Part shown: piece after piece, positions 8,101 to 9,520 of the stretch
Position numbering within the stretch: the stretch's first letter is position 1
Layout: the number at the start of each line of letters is the position of its first letter
Source: Bacteroidota bacterium
GTDB lineage: Bacteria; Bacteroidota; Bacteroidia; Chitinophagales; Chitinophagaceae
Reading direction: 5' to 3'
DNA: 9,520 nt
Assembly (NCBI GenBank): GCA_023390215.1
Contig: JAEWDG010000018.1
Coordinates: 1-9,520 of the forward strand
Notes under the pieces: model-generated
What the model was told of the DNA's origin: nothing
Seen by the model: the letters and a program-made list of their open reading frames with translations, nothing else
Database searches by the model: none
Program-made: the position numbers and the translations under genes

Positions 8101-8468
8101 ACGCTTGAAGACTGGCTGCGCAGGGTCCTTTTGGTTTGGAAAGCACTGGTTACAATTACTTCTTTTATGGTATTCGCCTTGAGTGTCAGCTCCGTAGTAA
8201 GGGTTGTGGTTGAGGCGTTGATAGCAACTGCCGCAGCTTCAAAATCTGTAGAAGAGATTTGAAGTACATCCCCCGTTTTAACCCGGATTGAATACTCTCC
8301 ATTCACGTCTGTTCTCGTACCCGTATTTGATCCCTGGACCAAAACAGATGCGAATGGCACGGCTTTTCCCGCATCGTCGACAACCTTACCGGTTACGACG
8401 CGTGTCTGTGCAAAGGCCAATACTCCTGAGAGCATCAGCACTGTAAACATTGACAAAAATCTTCTCAT
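5190..8468 (-). CDS. SusC/RagA family TonB-linked outer-membrane transporter
   Basis: The 1092-residue product is a full-length SusC-type TonB-dependent receptor. It starts with a signal peptide, probably cut after AFA (residue 20). Residues about 25-95 form a carboxypeptidase-regulatory-like beta-sandwich (VTGKVVDDAGKAVPFASVLV, 25-44). A TonB-box-like EVIVTS (103-108) follows, then the plug (about 115-235) with the SusC signature PIYVVDG (180-186) and VLQGPASAALFGPDGANGAI (205-224). The rest is the 22-strand beta barrel, ending SIGVNLKLNF with the terminal Phe expected for BAM-mediated insertion. There is no N-terminal STN signalling domain, so it is unlikely to drive a FecR-type anti-sigma cascade. 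It imports a ligand across the outer membrane using TonB energy together with the SusD protein encoded 21 bases downstream. It is the first gene of the operon; no regulator or enzyme is adjacent, so the ligand (glycan, peptide or other) is unknown. Confidence 0.96.
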   Translation of the reverse strand: MRRFLSMFTVLMLSGVLAFAQTRVVTGKVVDDAGKAVPFASVLVQGSNTGTRTDVNGEYSIRVKTGDVLQISSTDFEAAAVAINASTTTLTTELTLKANTIKEVIVTSAFQTKRTLRSQSSSVQNVSSEQLNTVRQANVNNALAGKVAGAQVQSQSAVALGRETKIRLRGENGIGVGSGPIYVVDGTIVPSSGDINPDDIDNITVLQGPASAALFGPDGANGAIVIQTKKGRKNAPGIGIEINSAITFDKIYITPNYQNSYSGGSGPTMLQYHWQPGQPIEWQALDGKYYHNYDDDASWGPRMAGQEYIPWYAWYGGHERSFQTAKLVPQASNVRDFYNTGVTKTNNFAFSKATDNLNVRVSYTNLDIKGLIPNSYLKRHTFNAGISLDLSSHWNLSSNINYINQRRNSESNDAYSNASSGSFNQWFHRDLDINILRDLRGLQTTQGVYASWNLSNPDSYDPDDPSSFYKANYWFNPYTYFDLVKNFDERNRLFGDATLTYKFNNDLKLSGTYRRQQLTTNGYDIYPSEMEASSVQSGFNPYGETTAESNLAAYATSQSTSTRQFYEGLLSYSKKIRDFQVNANTGFVFRKDEIRTFAANTSGGLVIPGVYSLTNSVNPIRNYLNTPAVTRFEDITNYKNRAVFIRADIGYKNWAFIEGTFRRDYASAEPVDFHIDTKSVGASLVFSDLIKNKGVLNFGKIRASWGQILNSLSPYALDVYYAQGPSFDGNATMTVPDELPSPTLHGAANEEKEIGIELRGFKNRVGANVTYWNRTNKDFPVSVSTSTPSGIRYITTNAGEVAKKGIDVSVFVNPVKMKNFNWDINATWAYLLRNEVIAIAPGLPRLVTANGDYGPTSSNPLSAWTVSEIGKEWGQLHGTGIKRNDAGQPVLDADGLFLPESDVNYGSVLPRYTGGVQNTFTFFKNFFANVNIDYSVGGKFFSLSNYWGDFSGLTARTAELNDRGVPVRNAVEDGGGVHVTGVDEDGKPVDTYVDAYTYYHQFYTSKISEKHVYDLTYVKLREVSFGYRFPIERMGKVGKYFTGATVSVIGRNFWLIYSKTKDFDPSEISGVQGENGQFPGSRSIGVNLKLNF

Positions 8469-8497
8469 GTGCGATCTAATTAGTGTTTAATGAATCG

Positions 8498-8523
8498 TAA
8501 AAATAGGGATTATTCCCACTCAA
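8498..8523 (-). promoter_or_regulatory. Candidate promoter of the susC operon
   Basis: TATTTTTA (8505 to 8498, minus) is one base off TAnnTTTG and ends 29 bases before the susC ATG. A TTG at 8523-8521 is the nearest -33 candidate but at a spacing of 15, shorter than the usual 17-23. The match is therefore weak; position upstream of the operon is the main argument. Confidence 0.35.
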
Positions 8524-8553
8524 GTAAAAAAATTGTTAATTCTGTTGAACGGT

Positions 8554-8571
8554 AAAAAACCCCCGTGTTTT
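8554..8571 (-). terminator. Possible weak terminator of the right-edge gene
   Basis: On the minus strand AAAAC (8571-8567), a six-base loop and GTTTT (8560-8556) form a 5-bp stem whose 3' arm continues into six T (8559-8554). It lies 48 bases after the stop at 8620. The stem is short with a single G-C pair, so it may be ineffective or chance. Confidence 0.3.
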
Positions 8572-8619
8572 GGATGACAGAGCAGATGAGCAATGCGCTG
8601 CATAATGTGCACAACTCAT

Positions 8620-9520
8620 TTAGAAACGCCAGTATAGCTGAGCTTTCACTTCTGTTCGATTATGGCCCTGGATTTCATCAAGACCGGAGCCAACAGAACT
8701 TCTTTCGGGAGAAATAGTTTGAGCCCACCGGAGATATATGGTGAGTTTACGGGTGAGATCATAATTCAAATTGACATAATAGCGATAGCCTTTCTCATAA
8801 AATACCGGGATGGAATAACTGAACAACACATCGCTCTCATAAGCATACAGCCTTGAGTTATAGTCATCTGTCTGAAAATATTGAAGGCGCACATTGGCCG
8901 AAAACGGCTTCATTAAAGGTCTGTAGATCAGATCTGTGTAGATAAGAAACCCTTTTGAATCGGCGCCTTCCTTCCTGTCGTACCAAATCATTTCCGTCCG
9001 GTTCCGGAAAGTAAATGAAGGGCTCATCTTAAAACTGAACTGCGTTCTCCAGTCCTGCTTCGGTTGCGCAACTACGGGTGACAGCGTCAGATCGTCTGGA
9101 TTAAAATTGATCGCCTTGTTTTCTCTCTTGTATCTGCTGTATACTTCGAAAGTCCGGTTAGGGCGATAACTAAGCTGTACGAAATAGTCAGAACCGGAAG
9201 TGGGCGCGTTTACACGGTAGCGAAGCCAGGGAAACCTGTAAAAATCAAAATAGCCATCTATCTGCCAGCCAGTTGAAGGACGGATCGAAATTCCGGTGAA
9301 CAACCCTTTTTCATTTGTTGGATAGGTACTTTCGGTAAATGCGTTAGTATAGAGTGATTGGTATTTCGGTCCGATGTTTCTATACAACATGCTGATATCT
9401 ACCGTATTTGCCGCACTGATCAAAACACCGTTCACAAAAGCATTTCCTCCGGTCGCATTAGTGGCTGCTTCCCCAAAGAAATGCAGATTCCTGTATGTAA
9501 TACTGTAATCTACACTATAG
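8620..9520 (-). CDS. C-terminal part of a beta-rich protein, probably a Bacteroidota helix-hairpin-helix (ComEA-like) large protein; N-terminus beyond the right edge
   Basis: The frame ends at TAA (8620-8622) and remains open through 9520, giving about 299 residues. A GTG at 9435 is an in-frame valine, not the start: upstream residues (SVDYSITYRNLHFFGE and onward) continue the same alternating hydrophobic/aromatic beta pattern. The visible part is made of amphipathic strands such as LTIYLRWAQT and KAQLYWRF, ends in Phe, and has no recognisable enzymatic motif, so it resembles an outer-membrane beta barrel C-terminus. From memory, the NAFTESTYPTNEKGLF and SSVGSGLDEIQG stretches resemble the C-terminal region of long Bacteroidota proteins annotated as helix-hairpin-helix (ComEA family) domain proteins; the domain that would prove this lies outside the window. 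It is on the same strand as susC, 151 bases upstream, probably in a separate transcript. If the assignment fails, it remains an outer-membrane beta-barrel-like protein of unknown role. Confidence 0.65.
   Translation of the reverse strand, partial: YSVDYSITYRNLHFFGEAATNATGGNAFVNGVLISAANTVDISMLYRNIGPKYQSLYTNAFTESTYPTNEKGLFTGISIRPSTGWQIDGYFDFYRFPWLRYRVNAPTSGSDYFVQLSYRPNRTFEVYSRYKRENKAINFNPDDLTLSPVVAQPKQDWRTQFSFKMSPSFTFRNRTEMIWYDRKEGADSKGFLIYTDLIYRPLMKPFSANVRLQYFQTDDYNSRLYAYESDVLFSYSIPVFYEKGYRYYVNLNYDLTRKLTIYLRWAQTISPERSSVGSGLDEIQGHNRTEVKAQLYWRF

Larger units (their letters stand above)
8469..8619. other. 151-base intergenic region upstream of susC
   Basis: This gap must hold the end of the upstream minus-strand gene's transcript and the promoter of the sus operon. 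Three structures can be seen: an imperfect hairpin directly after the upstream stop codon (8586-8619), a short stem with a T-run (8554-8571), and a TATTTTTA promoter candidate (8505 to 8498, minus). A small GGGA-TTAT-TCCC inverted repeat (8506-8517) lies just upstream of the promoter candidate and could be an operator, but it is too short to argue for strongly. No small ORF or RNA gene is recognisable. Confidence 0.5.

Noticed and set aside
1..9520. CRISPR arrays, tRNA genes, insertion sequences, toxin-antitoxin or defence genes
   Set aside because: No regularly spaced repeats, cloverleaf-like segments, transposase or recombinase motifs or defence-type domains could be seen on either strand.

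Overview
The window reads as chromosomal DNA of a Bacteroidota bacterium, most likely from the Chitinophagaceae or a close relative. The evidence is a SusC/SusD outer-membrane pair, a DUF1735 lipoprotein, a DUF3467 protein, a prs-rplY (L25/Ctc) order, and two exact matches to the TAnnTTTG -7 promoter element typical of this phylum. The family placement is inference from protein resemblance; no rRNA or other marker is present.

Layout. Bases 1-393 (minus) hold the first 131 codons of ribosomal protein L25, cut by the left edge. Upstream of it on the same strand is prs (501-1451), PRPP synthetase, separated by 107 bases that carry a hairpin terminator and an L25 promoter packed against each other. 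radC (1524-2225, plus) diverges from prs and runs tail to tail into a DUF3467 gene (2226-2543, minus); the two stop codons touch. A strong rho-independent terminator (2595-2628) then closes a three-gene minus-strand operon: susC-like TonB-dependent transporter (5190-8468), SusD-like lipoprotein (3612-5168) and a DUF1735 lipoprotein (2658-3575). After a 151-base gap, bases 8620-9520 hold the C-terminal part of another minus-strand gene, a beta-rich protein that runs off the right edge.

How they work together. prs (nucleotide precursor supply) and L25 (5S rRNA binding) are housekeeping genes. The susC-susD-DUF1735 set should form a surface uptake complex: SusD and the DUF1735 protein are lipid-anchored, and SusC is the TonB-driven channel. 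No degradative enzyme, ECF sigma/anti-sigma pair or hybrid two-component regulator lies beside it here, so the substrate cannot be told from context. I see no insertion sequence, CRISPR array, tRNA, phage gene or defence gene. This is mostly ordinary core sequence with one accessory-type uptake operon; I did not find a convincing undescribed system.
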